Shown here in pieces: positions 1 through 8,906 of a stretch of 64,000 nt of DNA. The position numbers and the translations under genes were made by a program. Every line of letters begins with the position of its first letter. The stretch's first letter is position 1. This stretch comes from Marmoricola sp. URHB0036. Its GTDB lineage: Bacteria > Actinomycetota > Actinomycetes > Propionibacteriales > Nocardioidaceae. The notes below the pieces were generated by a model that had not been told where the DNA came from, did not search any database, and saw only the letters and a program-made list of their open reading frames with translations. Where the stretch lies: contig NZ_AUEP01000010.1 in NCBI RefSeq assembly GCF_000426045.1, positions 124,001 through 188,000 on the forward strand. The letters run 5' to 3'.

Positions 1-1
1 G

Positions 2-1225
2 TCGGGCTCGCCGCTGCGCGGGCTGGTCAACGTGCTGCCGACCGGTCGCAACTTCTACACCGTCGACCCGCGGGCCGTGCCGTCGCGACTGGCGTGGGAC
101 ACGGGCGTCGCGATGGCCGAGTCGCTGGTGCAGCGCTACCTCGACGAGACCGGGACCTATCCCGAGTCGGTCGGCCTGAGCGTGTGGGGCACCAGCGCGA
201 TGCGCACGTCCGGGGACGACATCGCCGAGGTGCTCGCACTGATGGGCGTCCGGCCGACCTGGGACGAGGCGTCGCGACGGGTGAGCGACCTGCACGTCGT
301 ACCGCTCGAGGAGCTGGGGCGCCCCCGCATCGACGTGACCGTGCGCATCTCGGGCTTCTTCCGCGACGCCTTCCCGCACGTCGTGGCGATGCTCGACGAC
401 GCCGTACAGCTGGTCGCGGCGCTCGAGGAGCCGCTGGACCAGAACTACGTGCGGGCACACGCCCAGGCCGACCTGGCCGAGCACGGCGACGAGCGGCGCG
501 CCACCACGCGCATCTTCGGCTCCAAGCCGGGGTCGTACGGCGCCGGCATCCTGCAGCTGGTCGAGTCGGGCAGCTGGCGCGACGACAACGACCTCGCCGA
601 GGTCTACACGAGCTGGGGCGGTTTCGCCTACGGCCGTGGATTGGAGGGGGCTCCGGCGGCCGACGACATGCGCGCCAACTACCGCCGGATCAAGGTCGCG
701 GCCAAGAACATCGACACCCGCGAGCACGACATCGCCGACTCCGACGACTACTTCCAGTACCACGGCGGCATGGTCGCCACCGTGCGTGCGCTGACCGGCG
801 CCGACCCGAAGGCGTACGTCGGCGACTCGACCACGCCCGACGCGGTCCGCACCCGCACACTTCAGGAGGAGACCAACCGCGTCTTCCGGGCCCGGGTCGT
901 GAACCCGCGCTGGATCGGGGCGATGCAGCGGCACGGCTACAAGGGCGCCTTCGAGCTGGCCGCGACCGTCGACTACCTGTTCGGCTTCGACGCGACGGCC
1001 GGCGTGGTGCACGACTGGATGTACGACGCGCTCGCCAAGGAGTACGTCCTCGACGAGACCAACCAGGAGTTCATGCGCAAGTCGAACCCGTGGGCCCTGC
1101 GCGGCATCGTCGAAAAGCTGCACGAGGCGGCCGACCGCGGGCTCTGGGAGGAGCCCGACCCCGAGGTCGTCGCGGCCATGCAGCAGGTCTACCTCGAGCT
1201 CGAAGGTGACCTGGAGGACCGGTGA
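2..1225 (+). CDS. cobN: Cobaltochelatase subunit CobN, C-terminal part (5' end outside window)
   Basis: This is the large subunit that inserts Co2+ into hydrogenobyrinic acid a,c-diamide with ATP in the aerobic cobalamin route. About 407 codons are visible, in frame from base 2. A full CobN has about 1,200-1,300 residues, so roughly the C-terminal third is present. The family's recognisable stretches are present: 'LPTGRNFY' near the left edge, '[10 protein letters not shown]', '[11 protein letters not shown]', '[11 protein letters not shown]' and '[15 protein letters not shown]'. The TGA stop overlaps the GTG of cobF by 4 bp, so the two are probably translationally coupled. The ATPase partner is the ChlI-ChlD fusion at 12677-14716, as is usual in actinobacteria that lack CobS/CobT. 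The window edge, not a mutation, explains the missing start. Confidence 0.97.
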   Translation, partial: SGSPLRGLVNVLPTGRNFYTVDPRAVPSRLAWDTGVAMAESLVQRYLDETGTYPESVGLSVWGTSAMRTSGDDIAEVLALMGVRPTWDEASRRVSDLHVVPLEELGRPRIDVTVRISGFFRDAFPHVVAMLDDAVQLVAALEEPLDQNYVRAHAQADLAEHGDERRATTRIFGSKPGSYGAGILQLVESGSWRDDNDLAEVYTSWGGFAYGRGLEGAPAADDMRANYRRIKVAAKNIDTREHDIADSDDYFQYHGGMVATVRALTGADPKAYVGDSTTPDAVRTRTLQEETNRVFRARVVNPRWIGAMQRHGYKGAFELAATVDYLFGFDATAGVVHDWMYDALAKEYVLDETNQEFMRKSNPWALRGIVEKLHEAADRGLWEEPDPEVVAAMQQVYLELEGDLEDR

Positions 1226-1953
1226 GGCGCATCCGGGTCCTCGGCGTCGGCATGGGGCCGCAGCATGTCACCCCCGAGGTGGCGGAGGCGCTGCGCTCGG
1301 TCGACTACGTGCTGGCTGCCCAGAAGTCGTCGCAGGACGGGCTCCTCGAGGCCCGGCGCGAGATCTGCCGCGTGCACGGAGACGTGCCGTTGGTCGCCGT
1401 ACCCGACCCGGAGCGCGACCGGGACGCCCCGCGCGACTACCCGCGCGCGGTCGCGGACTGGCACGAAGCACGGGTGGCGGCGTACGAGCAGGTGCTCCTC
1501 GAGCGGCCCGGTGACGTCGCCTTCCTGGTGTGGGGTGATCCCTCGCTCTACGACTCGACCATCCGGATCGTCGAGTCGATCCACGCGCGTGGGCGGGCAC
1601 AGGTCGAGTACGACGTGCTGCCCGGCATCAGCGCCGTACAGCTGCTCGCCGCGCGTCACCGGATCGTGCTGCACGAGGTCGGTCGACCGCTGCACGTCAC
1701 CACCAGCCGGCTGCTCCGTGAGGCGCTGGAGACCGGCCAGGACAACATCGCGGTGCTGCTCAACGCCCGGCTGGAGCTCGACGGCCTCGAGGACTGGCAG
1801 ATCTGGTGGGGCGCCAACCTCGGTACGCCGGACGAGGCACTCGTCGCGGGTCGGGTCGGCGACGTCCTCGCCGAGATCGACACCGCCCGCGCGAAGGCGA
1901 AGGAAGCGGCCGGCTGGGTGATGGACATCTACCTGCTCAGGCGGGTGTCGTGA
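1222..1953 (+). CDS. cobF: Precorrin-6A synthase (deacetylating) CobF
   Basis: CobF is a SAM-dependent methyltransferase that methylates C-1 of precorrin-5 and releases acetate to give precorrin-6A. It belongs to the aerobic (late cobalt) pathway. The product is 243 aa, normal for CobF. It opens with the tetrapyrrole-methylase glycine loop '[12 protein letters not shown]' and has the '[10 protein letters not shown]' motif near residue 107 and '[14 protein letters not shown]' near 130. The GTG start at 1222 overlaps the cobN stop (GTGA), and its own TGA overlaps the GTG of cobQ. The presence of CobF, rather than CbiD/CbiG, supports the oxygen-dependent route here. Confidence 0.95.
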   Translation: MRRIRVLGVGMGPQHVTPEVAEALRSVDYVLAAQKSSQDGLLEARREICRVHGDVPLVAVPDPERDRDAPRDYPRAVADWHEARVAAYEQVLLERPGDVAFLVWGDPSLYDSTIRIVESIHARGRAQVEYDVLPGISAVQLLAARHRIVLHEVGRPLHVTTSRLLREALETGQDNIAVLLNARLELDGLEDWQIWWGANLGTPDEALVAGRVGDVLAEIDTARAKAKEAAGWVMDIYLLRRVS

Positions 1954-3380
1954 CCCGCGCGCTGCTCGTCGCCGGCACCACGTCAGACGCCGGCAAGAGC
2001 ATCGTCACCACCGGCCTGTGCCGAGCCTTCGCCCGTCGAGGCCTGAAGGTCGCCCCGTTCAAGTCGCAGAACATGTCCAACAACTCGATGGTGTGCATCG
2101 GTCCCGACGGCGCCGGTGCCGAGATCGGCCGCGCCCAGTGGATCCAGGCGATCGCGGCCGGCGCCGAGCCCGAGGCGGCGATGAACCCGGTGCTGCTCAA
2201 GCCAGGCAGCGACCGCCGCAGCCACGTCGTGGTGATGGGTCGTCCCGCCGGCGAGGTCGACGCCCGCGACTTCGTCGACGGTCGGCGGCGGCTCGCTCGT
2301 GCGGCGTACGACGCCTTCGACGACCTGACCTCGCGCTACGAGGTAGTCGTCGCAGAGGGGGCCGGCAGTCCCGCGGAGATCAACCTGCGGGAGAGCGACT
2401 ACGTGAACATGGGGCTGGCCCGGCACGCCGACATCCCGACCGTCGTGGTCGGGGACATCGACCGCGGGGGAGTGTTCGCGGCCATGTTCGGCACCGTCGC
2501 GCTGCTCTCGCCCGCCGACCAGGCGCTGGTCGCCGGCTTCGTGGTCAACAAGTTCCGCGGCGATGTCTCGCTGCTGGCACCGGGGCTCCGTGAGCTGTCG
2601 GAGCTCACCGGTCGACGCGTCTTCGGGACGCTGCCGTGGGACCCGTCGCTGTGGCTGGACTCCGAGGACGCGCTGGAGCTCGAGGGACGACGGTCCGGCG
2701 GTGGCGCCCGCAAGGTGGCGGTGATCCGGTTCCCGCGGATCAGCAACTTCACCGACGTGGACGCCCTCGGCCTGGAGCCCGACCTCGACGTGGTCTTCGT
2801 GTCCGACCCGCGCGCCCTCTCCGACGCCGACCTGGTGGTGCTGCCCGGGACGCGGGCGACCATCGCCGACCTCGACTGGATGCGGACGCGAGGGCTGGAC
2901 CGGGCCGTCCTCGAGCACGCCGCCTCCGGTCGCCCGGTGCTGGGGATCTGTGGTGGCTGCCAGATGCTCGGACGCGCCATCGCCGACCGCGACGGCGTCG
3001 AGGGCAGGCCCGGGACCCAGGTCGAGGGGCTGGGGCTGCTCGACCTCGACACCAGCTTCCGCGGCGAGAAGGTGCTGCGCGTGCACCGCCCGGCCGGCTA
3101 CGAGATCCATCACGGCCGCGTGGTCGGCTCGACGTCGGCGGGCGCCGTACGCGGGACGATGGTGCACGGCAGCCTGGAGGACGACGGCATCCGCGCGCTC
3201 TACCTCGCCGACGCCCTCGGTGTGGAGTCGAAGGCATCGTTCCCGGAGGCGCGGGAACGGCGGTTGGACCGGCTGGCCGAGCTCGTCGAGGAGCACCTCG
3301 ACGTCGAGGCGCTGCTCGACCTCGCCACCCACGGCGCCCCGCGTGGGTTGCCGGTGCTGCCGCCGGGAGCGGATCGGTGA
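1950..3380 (+). CDS. cobQ: Cobyric acid synthase CobQ
   Basis: CobQ amidates the b, d, e and g side chains of adenosylcobyrinic a,c-diamide, using glutamine and ATP, to give adenosylcobyric acid. The product is 476 aa with an N-terminal dethiobiotin-synthetase-like ATPase domain ('GTTSDAGKS' near residue 8, then '[11 protein letters not shown]') and a C-terminal class I glutamine amidotransferase domain with the nucleophile cysteine in '[11 protein letters not shown]'. The GTG at 1950 was chosen because it overlaps the cobF stop codon and gives the canonical N-terminus. An in-frame ATG further upstream at 1806 lies inside cobF. The 3' end overlaps cobK by 4 bp. Confidence 0.96.
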   Translation: MTRALLVAGTTSDAGKSIVTTGLCRAFARRGLKVAPFKSQNMSNNSMVCIGPDGAGAEIGRAQWIQAIAAGAEPEAAMNPVLLKPGSDRRSHVVVMGRPAGEVDARDFVDGRRRLARAAYDAFDDLTSRYEVVVAEGAGSPAEINLRESDYVNMGLARHADIPTVVVGDIDRGGVFAAMFGTVALLSPADQALVAGFVVNKFRGDVSLLAPGLRELSELTGRRVFGTLPWDPSLWLDSEDALELEGRRSGGGARKVAVIRFPRISNFTDVDALGLEPDLDVVFVSDPRALSDADLVVLPGTRATIADLDWMRTRGLDRAVLEHAASGRPVLGICGGCQMLGRAIADRDGVEGRPGTQVEGLGLLDLDTSFRGEKVLRVHRPAGYEIHHGRVVGSTSAGAVRGTMVHGSLEDDGIRALYLADALGVESKASFPEARERRLDRLAELVEEHLDVEALLDLATHGAPRGLPVLPPGADR

Positions 3381-4096
3381 AGGTCCTGATCCTCGGCGGC
3401 ACCGCTGAGGCCCGCGCCCTGGCCGCCGCCCTCGACGACCGGGGCATCGCCGTGTTGTCGTCGCTGGCCGGGCGGGTCGCGCGCCCCCGGCTACCGGTCG
3501 GTGAGGTGCGGATCGGTGGCTTCGGCGGCGTCGCCGGCCTGCGGGCGTGCGCCCTCGGGTTCGACGCGGTGGTCGACGCCACCCACCCGTTCTCGGCCCG
3601 CATCTCCGCCAACGCTGCCGCCGCCTGCCATGACCTCCCGTTGCTCCGCCTGGCCCGGCCGGGGTGGTCAGGCGCGCCGTCGTGGACCTGGGCCGACTCG
3701 CACGAAGAGGCTGCTCTCGCAGCCGCACGCCTCGGCCGGCACCCGTTCCTGACCGTCGGCCGACAGGAGCTGGGTCGCTTCGTGAAGACGCTCGGCGACA
3801 CCCCGACATTGGCCCGGGTGGTCGACCCACCCGACCTGACGTTGCCCCCGGCGTGGACGGTCGTGCTGAGCCGGGGCCCCTACGTCCGCGAGGACGAGCT
3901 CGCCCTGATGCGCTGTCACGACGTCGACGTCCTGGTCACCAAGGACTCCGGCGGTACGCACACGCAGGCCAAGCTCGAGGCCGCCGCCGAGCTGGACCTC
4001 CCGGTGGTCGTCGTACGTCGTCCGCCGGCGCCCGACGGGGTCGAGACCGTGACCGACGTGGAGTCGGCCGTCGAGTGGGTGGAGGCGCGCCGATGA
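3377..4096 (+). CDS. cobK: Precorrin-6A reductase CobK
   Basis: CobK reduces precorrin-6A to dihydro-precorrin-6 with NADPH. The product is 239 aa, the usual CobK/CbiJ size. It begins '[19 protein letters not shown]', the nucleotide-binding loop of the family, and carries '[14 protein letters not shown]' near residue 74 and 'VTKDSGG' near 188. The GTG start at 3377 sits inside the cobQ stop (GTGA), and its stop is overlapped by the ATG of cobU, so the whole rightward run is translationally linked. CobK works directly downstream of CobF and upstream of CobL (14893). Confidence 0.95.
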   Translation: MKVLILGGTAEARALAAALDDRGIAVLSSLAGRVARPRLPVGEVRIGGFGGVAGLRACALGFDAVVDATHPFSARISANAAAACHDLPLLRLARPGWSGAPSWTWADSHEEAALAAARLGRHPFLTVGRQELGRFVKTLGDTPTLARVVDPPDLTLPPAWTVVLSRGPYVREDELALMRCHDVDVLVTKDSGGTHTQAKLEAAAELDLPVVVVRRPPAPDGVETVTDVESAVEWVEARR

Positions 4097-4620
4097 AGGT
4101 CCTGGTCACCGGTGGTGTCAGGTCCGGCAAATCGCGGCACGCGGAGTCCTTGTTGGCCACCCGCCCGGACGTCACCTACGTCGCCCCCGGACCGACCGTC
4201 GCCGAGGACCCCGACCCGGACTGGGCAGCCCGCATCGCCGCCCACCAATCACGTCGCCCGGCCGGCTGGACGACACTGGAGTCGCGCGACCTGGTGGCTG
4301 CTCTCGCGACTCCCGGTCCGGTCCTGGTCGACTGCCTCGGCACCTGGCTGACCGCCCTCCTCGACGCCGCTGCGGCCTGGGACCTGCCCTCCCGCGAGGT
4401 GCACGACCTGCTCGACTCCGCGCTGGCTCCCGCCGCGTCGGCGCTGGCGGTGCATCCCGGGCCGGTCGTGCTGGTCACCAACGAGGTCGGGCTCGGCGTG
4501 GTGCCCGAGCACCGGTCCGGCCGCCTCTTCCGCGACCTGCTCGGCACCGTCAACCAGCGGCTCGCCGCCGAGTGCGACGAGGTGCACCTGGTCGTGGCCG
4601 GGCGGGTGCTCCAGCTCTGA
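4093..4620 (+). CDS. cobU: Adenosylcobinamide kinase / adenosylcobinamide-phosphate guanylyltransferase
   Basis: This bifunctional enzyme (CobU, called CobP in Pseudomonas) phosphorylates adenosylcobinamide and then transfers GMP to it, activating it for nucleotide-loop assembly by CobS. The product is 175 aa, the family size. It has the Walker A loop 'GGVRSGKS' at residues 7-14, the 'DCLGTWLT' segment, and '[20 protein letters not shown]' toward the C-terminus. The ATG at 4093 overlaps the cobK stop. It is the last gene of the rightward cobN-cobU run, and a perfect-arm hairpin follows 10 bp after its stop. Confidence 0.95.
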   Translation: MKVLVTGGVRSGKSRHAESLLATRPDVTYVAPGPTVAEDPDPDWAARIAAHQSRRPAGWTTLESRDLVAALATPGPVLVDCLGTWLTALLDAAAAWDLPSREVHDLLDSALAPAASALAVHPGPVVLVTNEVGLGVVPEHRSGRLFRDLLGTVNQRLAAECDEVHLVVAGRVLQL

Positions 4621-4630
4621 GGCCCGAACG

Positions 4631-4666
4631 CTACGTAGTCGGGTCCACGTGGACCCAACTACGTAG
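4631..4666. repeat. 36-bp near-perfect palindrome with CTACGTAG ends, 3' of cobU
   Basis: The arms CTACGTAGTCGGGTCCAC and GTGGACCCAACTACGTAG are reverse complements with one mismatched pair and no spacer. It begins 10 bp after the cobU stop between convergent transcription units, so it may act as a terminator for cobU. It lacks a T-run, which is common for terminators in high-GC actinobacteria. The same 8-bp word CTACGTAG closes a second hairpin at 4981-5014. Confidence 0.75.
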
Positions 4667-4785
4667 CACTCGTCGGGTGTGCCAGTGCCGACACACGGTC
4701 GCGGGTGTCAGCTGCAGTCGGCGCTGCGGCACGCCCGACAACACCAGCACCGCCGTCGCGCCGCCGCGACGTGCACGAGGGCTGG

Positions 4786-4928
4786 CGAACCGGTCGCAGT
4801 ACCTCGAGCCGGAGTACGCCCCGCGTCTGATCGGTCCGGGAGCCGGCGGCGTCGGCTATCTGCTCAAGGAGTCGGTCGCGGTCGCCGACGAGCTGGTGGA
4901 CGCCGCTCGTCGCGTCGCCGGAGGGGGG
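4786..4928 (+). pseudogene. Relic of a NarL/LuxR-type response-regulator receiver domain
   Basis: In the 386-bp gap between cobU and cobD one frame reads 'RSQYLEPEYAPRLI', then 'GAGGVGYLLKE', then 'DELVDAARRVAGGG'. This matches the end of the receiver domain in NarL-type regulators, where the consensus runs 'LSQY.E..YA..L...GAGGVGYLLK' followed by a '..L..A.RRVA.GG' helix. No aspartate pocket, DNA-binding helix-turn-helix or start codon is present around it, and the frame is lost on both sides. It is therefore a decayed fragment. It lies between two CTACGTAG hairpins, which may mark a replaced or deleted segment. The rest of 4667-4980 shows nothing else recognisable. Confidence 0.6.
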
Positions 4929-4980
4929 CGGCCGGGGCGCTCGAACCTGGAGCAGACGCAGTGGAGCAAGGAACCCGACG

Positions 4981-5014
4981 CTACGTAGACCTGCCAGGTG
5001 GAACGTCTACGTAG
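4981..5014. repeat. Hairpin with CTACGTAG arms overlapping the cobD stop codon
   Basis: CTACGTAGAC at 4981-4990 and GTCTACGTAG at 5005-5014 form a perfect 10-bp stem with a 14-nt loop. The TAG stop of leftward cobD (bases 5009-5007) lies inside the right arm. It is placed to terminate the leftward cbtB-cobD operon. It shares the CTACGTAG word with the hairpin after cobU. Confidence 0.75.
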
Positions 5015-5948
5015 TGCTCCTCGACGAGCGCGCGCGGCTGCCGGCCACCAGCACGGCCACCAGCACGGCGACCAGCGCGGCACCGACGTCGACACGGCGG
5101 GCGAGCTCGACGGATCGCTGGATGTCGCGTGGCTCGGCCGCCCGGCCGGAGCCGAGGACGGCGCGGTGCTCGGTGCGGTCGCCGTAGGTGTTCTGCCCGC
5201 CGAGGCGGATGCCCAGGGCGCCAGCGAAGGAGGCCTCGACCGGGCCGGCGTTGGGGGAGGGGTGGGCGGAGGCGTCTCGTGCCCACGTGGCCAGGGCCGA
5301 TCGGGGAGAGGGACCGAGCAGGGCAGCGAGCACGGCAGTGACGCGCGCGCCGGGCAGGTTGAGCAGGTCGTCGAGCCGGGCGGAGGCCCAGCCGAACTCG
5401 AGGTAGCGCGAGCTGCGGTGGCCGACCATGGCGTCGAGGGTGTTGGTGGCGCGGTAGGCAAGCAGCCCGGGTACGCCGAACAGCGCCCCGACGACCAGCG
5501 GAGAGACCACCGCGTCGGAGGTGTTCTCGGCGACCGACTCCACGACCGCACGTGCGACCTCTCCCTCGTCCAGCGACGTGGTGTCGCGGCCGACGAGGTG
5601 GGTGAGTCGTTGTCGCGCCCCCGGGAGGTCACCCGAGGCGAGCAGCTCGGAGACGGCCAGGGCTTCTCGCTCGAGCGAGGCACCGCCGAGGACGGCCCAG
5701 GTGGCGAGGGCGGTGCCGAGCACCGGGCGGCGGCGCTCGAGAAGAAGGCCGGCGACCGCAGCCCCACCGACCAGGGTGGCGGTGTAGGCAACGCCGCGTT
5801 GCCGCGTCGGTGCGTAGCCCAGCCTCTCCAGCGACGCTGCGAGCCGACCGAAGCCCGCGACCGGGTGATAGCTCGCGGGATCGGGGATGACGCGGTCGGC
5901 CACGAACCCGACGAGGAGCCCGAGCACGCGGCTCATGTCGGTGCTCAT
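5007..5948 (-). CDS. cobD: Adenosylcobinamide-phosphate synthase CobD/CbiB
   Basis: This membrane enzyme joins adenosylcobyric acid to (R)-1-amino-2-propanol (phosphate), making adenosylcobinamide (phosphate). The product is 313 aa, normal for the family. It has hydrophobic stretches at residues 8-20, about 54-70 and at the C-terminus, and the motifs 'DPASYHPVAGFGR', 'VVESVAENTSDAVVSPL', 'NTLDAMVGHRS', 'AHPSPNAGPVEASFAGAL' and 'RLGGQNTYG'. An alternative start is the ATG at residue 5. It lies 10 bp downstream of cobS and ends the cbtB-cbtA-cobT-cobS-cobD operon. Confidence 0.95.
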   Translation of the reverse strand: MSTDMSRVLGLLVGFVADRVIPDPASYHPVAGFGRLAASLERLGYAPTRQRGVAYTATLVGGAAVAGLLLERRRPVLGTALATWAVLGGASLEREALAVSELLASGDLPGARQRLTHLVGRDTTSLDEGEVARAVVESVAENTSDAVVSPLVVGALFGVPGLLAYRATNTLDAMVGHRSSRYLEFGWASARLDDLLNLPGARVTAVLAALLGPSPRSALATWARDASAHPSPNAGPVEASFAGALGIRLGGQNTYGDRTEHRAVLGSGRAAEPRDIQRSVELARRVDVGAALVAVLVAVLVAGSRARSSRSTT

Positions 5949-5958
5949 GTGAGGACCA

Positions 5959-6714
5959 TCATGTGAGCGCCAGCAGCAACGTGGCGAGGGCTAGCTCGAT
6001 CGCCGCGCCGTACACGTCACCGGTGACCCCGCCGAAACGGCGCAGGGCGCGACGTACGAGCAGCACGACGACGAGCCCGGCGACCACGACGGCGAGGAGG
6101 CCGCGCCAGGCCTCGAGGTGGGCCCAGTCCGCGACGAGGGCGACGAGCACCGCGGTGACCAGCCAGGACACGACCGCGGCGAGGGGCGCAACGGTGCCGC
6201 TGTGCGGCTGCCCCAACCCGTCGGGCCGGGCCGCGCGGACCCCCCGCAGGCAGGTGATCGAGAGCGCGACCCGGGAGGCGCAGACGAGGAGGCCGGCGAG
6301 CGTGGCGCCTCGCGGCGTCTGGAACAGGGTGGCCAGTGAGGCTGCCTGGACCCCGGCCACGACGACGGTGGCGATGACGCCGGCCGGTCCGGACGTGCCG
6401 GACTTCATCACCGCCAGCGACCGTTCGGCGTCGTAGGACGCGGTCAGGCCGTCGGCGGTGTCGGACAGGCCGTCCCAGTGGATCGCTCGGCTGCCCGCGG
6501 CCAGGGCGCCGACGGCCAGGATGCCGACTGCGAGCAGGTTGAGCCCGGCCCGTTCACCGACCCAGCCGACGAGACCGACCAGGATCCCGAGCGGCAGCAC
6601 CGCGACCGGTGCCAGCAGCATGGCCCGGCCGGCGGTGCGGGCATCGACGACCCGAGGAGCCGCGACCGGGATCGCCGTGAGGGTCCCGACTGCGAGTCGC
6701 CAGGCGTCACGCAT
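5959..6714 (-). CDS. cobS: Adenosylcobinamide-GDP ribazoletransferase CobS
   Basis: CobS (CobV) is the integral-membrane cobalamin synthase that joins adenosylcobinamide-GDP to alpha-ribazole (phosphate). The product is 251 aa and strongly hydrophobic, with about six membrane segments. It has the family's 'LTAIPVAAP' near the N-terminus, the acidic 'HWDGLSDTADGL' motif near residue 77 and 'KSGTSGPAGVIATV' further on. The ATG at 6714 (MRDAWRL) was chosen because it overlaps the end of cobT by 8 bp and gives the usual length. The frame stays open upstream, but only inside cobT. It acts together with CobU and CobT on nucleotide-loop assembly. Confidence 0.94.
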   Translation of the reverse strand: MRDAWRLAVGTLTAIPVAAPRVVDARTAGRAMLLAPVAVLPLGILVGLVGWVGERAGLNLLAVGILAVGALAAGSRAIHWDGLSDTADGLTASYDAERSLAVMKSGTSGPAGVIATVVVAGVQAASLATLFQTPRGATLAGLLVCASRVALSITCLRGVRAARPDGLGQPHSGTVAPLAAVVSWLVTAVLVALVADWAHLEAWRGLLAVVVAGLVVVLLVRRALRRFGGVTGDVYGAAIELALATLLLALT

Positions 6715-7744
6715 CCGGCATGAGGTCGGCGAGCAGCGCGACGTCGCGCAGCACGCTGATCGCGCTGCGGACGACGGGTACGGCGGCGACCGCACCGCTG
6801 CCCTCGCCCAGGCGCATGCCGAGGTCGAGGATCGGCGCGAGGCCGAGCTTGTCGAGGGCCAGCGACTGGGCCGGCTCGGTGGAGCGGTGCCCGGCAGCGA
6901 ACCAGGCGGCCGCACCGGGCGCGATGCGGTCGGCGGTGAGGGCGCAGGCGACCGAGATGACGCCGTCGAGCAGCACCGGCACACCCGCCTCCGCGGCAGC
7001 CACGAGGTAGCCGGTGGCAGCCGCCAGGTCGGCGCTGCCCAGGGCGGTCAGGCACTCGATCGGGTCAGCGGTGCGGTCGCCCGCACGCGCCAGCGCCTGC
7101 TCGATGACGGACTCCTTGTGCGCGAGCGCAGCCTCGTCGATGCCGGTCCCGCGGCCGGTGACCTCGCGAGCGGGCAGCCCGAGGCCGGCTGCGATCAGTG
7201 CGGCTGCCGGGGTGGTGTTGCCGATGCCCATGTCACCGCCGAGCAGCAGCTGTGCACCGGCGTCGATCTCCTCACGAGCGACCCGGCGACCGACCTCGAG
7301 CGCCTGCGTGGTCTCGTCGGCGCTCAGGGCATCCTCGAGGTGAATGGCCCCACTGCTGCGGCGTACCTTGTGCGCCCGCACGTCCTCGGGGACATCGATC
7401 AGGTCCTCGTCGACACCGATGTCGAGCACCCGCACGTGCACGTCGTGCGCGGAGGCCAGGGCGTTGACGCCCGCCAGGCCGGCAACGAAGGTGCGCACCA
7501 TCGCGCCGGTGATGGCCGGGGGGTACGCCGAGACGCCGTGGGCCGCGACGCCGTGGTCGCCGGCGAAGATCACCAGCCGCACGTTGGTCAACGGCTCGGG
7601 CGGCACCACGCCCTGGGCACCAGCGATCCAGACAGCGAGGTCGCCGAGCCGTCCCAGGGCTCCGGCCGGAGTGGCCAGCCCGGCCAGTCGCGCTGCTGCC
7701 GCCGCGACCACGTCGGGGTCGGGCGGCCGGAGGACCGGGCTCAC
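6707..7744 (-). CDS. cobT: Nicotinate-nucleotide--dimethylbenzimidazole phosphoribosyltransferase CobT
   Basis: CobT activates the lower ligand by transferring phosphoribose from NaMN to 5,6-dimethylbenzimidazole, giving alpha-ribazole phosphate. The product is 345 aa with the family motifs 'FAGDHGVAAHGVSAYP', 'GGDMGIGNTTPAAAL', 'DGVISVACAL', 'AGHRSTEPAQ' and the catalytic-glutamate motif 'LGEGSGA' near the C-terminus. The GTG at 7744 is chosen because it overlaps the cbtA stop (GTGA). An upstream in-frame ATG lies inside cbtA. Its ligand is supplied by BluB, encoded nearby at 12030. Confidence 0.95.
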   Translation of the reverse strand: MSPVLRPPDPDVVAAAAARLAGLATPAGALGRLGDLAVWIAGAQGVVPPEPLTNVRLVIFAGDHGVAAHGVSAYPPAITGAMVRTFVAGLAGVNALASAHDVHVRVLDIGVDEDLIDVPEDVRAHKVRRSSGAIHLEDALSADETTQALEVGRRVAREEIDAGAQLLLGGDMGIGNTTPAAALIAAGLGLPAREVTGRGTGIDEAALAHKESVIEQALARAGDRTADPIECLTALGSADLAAATGYLVAAAEAGVPVLLDGVISVACALTADRIAPGAAAWFAAGHRSTEPAQSLALDKLGLAPILDLGMRLGEGSGAVAAVPVVRSAISVLRDVALLADLMPDA

Positions 7745-8535
7745 AGGCTGGCCGCCAGAGCGCGACGCGCGGCGATGCTCTGCTCGCGGCTGTAGAGGCG
7801 CCCGACGAGCCCGGACAGGACCGCGCCCAGCACCGCCCACATGGTGGCGCTGGTGATCAGCGAGGCGCGGCGGAAGTACCACAGCGTGTCCGCCGGGAAG
7901 TCGCCGACCTCGTTGACGGTCGGCATCAGCTGGCCGGCGATGACCATCACCACGACGAACAGCCCGACGCCGGCGAGGAGGCCGGTGTAGGTGCCGTAGT
8001 GGTCGCGCACGCGCAGCGCGAGCATCGTCGAGAGGACGGTGACGACGATCGAGATCACCATGAAGACGAAGTACTCCGTCGTACGCGACCCGATGGTGTC
8101 GGCATTGCCGATGGCCGGTGGGTTGGCGGGGTACTTCAGGAACGGCACCAGGATGACCGCGACCCAGCCCAGGAGCGCGACCAGGGCGGTCGACTGGCCA
8201 GGTGACAGGGCGCCGATGCGACCCAGGACACCGGCGGCGACCAGGGCGACGATGCCGCCGAGGGCGATCCCGATGGCGAGGGTGCCGGTGAGCAGACCCC
8301 AGGTGCGCTGGTTGTGGCGGGAGACGACCGTGCCGCCCTCGTCGTGGTGGTGCCCCGCCTCGGCCCCGGCGTCACCGGAGTGGGTGTGCGTGGCAGGTGC
8401 GTCCTCGTGGGACTCCTCGTAGTTGATCGCCGTCTGGATCTGGGGTTCGGCGACGAAGTAACCGACCGCGAAGGCGGCGATGCCGGCGAACAGGCCGGCG
8501 AGGAGGCCACGGACCAGGAAAGCCCGGGCAGTCAT
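7741..8535 (-). CDS. cbtA: Cobalt transporter subunit CbtA
   Basis: CbtA is a predicted cobalt permease with about five or six membrane segments that works with the small CbtB. The product is 264 aa. An N-terminal helix (residues 8-28) is followed by a His-rich loop ('ATHTHSGDAG', 'GHHHDEGG', residues 48-67), then membrane helices around 80-105, 118-135, 155-175, 188-205 and 235-250, with 'PFLKYPANPPAIG' and 'GQLMPTVNEV' between them. The His-rich loop is typical and may bind metal. It starts 7 bp after cbtB and overlaps cobT by 4 bp. The cobalamin riboswitch just upstream of cbtB supports a role in B12-linked cobalt uptake. Confidence 0.92.
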   Translation of the reverse strand: MTARAFLVRGLLAGLFAGIAAFAVGYFVAEPQIQTAINYEESHEDAPATHTHSGDAGAEAGHHHDEGGTVVSRHNQRTWGLLTGTLAIGIALGGIVALVAAGVLGRIGALSPGQSTALVALLGWVAVILVPFLKYPANPPAIGNADTIGSRTTEYFVFMVISIVVTVLSTMLALRVRDHYGTYTGLLAGVGLFVVVMVIAGQLMPTVNEVGDFPADTLWYFRRASLITSATMWAVLGAVLSGLVGRLYSREQSIAARRALAASL

Positions 8536-8542
8536 CGGGTGC

Positions 8543-8755
8543 TCAGTGGCAGGGGTAGCCGAGGAGGTGGCGTCCGTCGTGGACCCACTCGTGGATGGCG
8601 TTGCCCGACGGGATCGAGAAGGCTCCCTGGTCGGCGCTCACGAAGACGATCGCCAGGACGGCCAGCAGACCGAAGAAGAGCGCCCACGGGGCGAGCTCGG
8701 CGAGCGGGATCGAGGGGACCTCGACGGTGGGTGCTGCTGCTGTCGTCTGCGACAT
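8543..8755 (-). CDS. cbtB: Cobalt transporter subunit CbtB
   Basis: CbtB is a small single-span partner of CbtA. The product is 70 aa with a membrane helix at residues 25-42 and the family signature 'HEWVHDGRHLLGYPCH' at the extreme C-terminus, whose histidines and cysteine are thought to bind metal. The ATG at 8755 is preceded by a strong Shine-Dalgarno (CCTGAGGAGGACACAC). In-frame upstream codons belong to the riboswitch leader. It is the first gene after the riboswitch at 8800-8906. Confidence 0.93.
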   Translation of the reverse strand: MSQTTAAAPTVEVPSIPLAELAPWALFFGLLAVLAIVFVSADQGAFSIPSGNAIHEWVHDGRHLLGYPCH

Positions 8756-8799
8756 GTGTGTCCTCCTCAGGGATTCGTGCGTCCCTGCTTGTTGGGTTG

Positions 8800-8906
8800 A
8801 AGTGCGGACCCTCGGGTCTGACTTCACCGCTCCTGGTCGGAGGCGGTGTCACAGTAGCGCGACTGTGCCGGAGTCCCACCGGCTTCCTCGTGCCCGCGTC
8901 GTCAGC
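8800..8906 (-). promoter_or_regulatory. Cobalamin (AdoCbl) riboswitch upstream of cbtB
   Basis: Read on the minus strand the leader contains the B12-box core GGAAGCCGGTGGGACTCCGG, followed by CACAGTCGCGCTACTGTGAC and the 3' conserved AGTCAGACCCGAGGG. Together these are diagnostic of the cobalamin aptamer. It starts at the TGA of cobBC and ends about 45 nt before the cbtB start, so it can act inside a longer transcript. It probably controls cbtB-cbtA-cobT-cobS-cobD, repressing when adenosylcobalamin is plentiful. Exact borders are estimated. Confidence 0.92.

Noticed and set aside
1983-3830. 615-codon minus-strand frame across cobQ and cobK
   Set aside because: It lies opposite two genes with clear motifs and shows only low-complexity Arg/Gly/Pro/His-rich sequence without any family signature.
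4667-4980. Intact response-regulator gene between cobU and cobD
   Set aside because: Only the end of the receiver domain is recognisable, without phosphorylation site, DNA-binding domain or proper start; treated as a relic.
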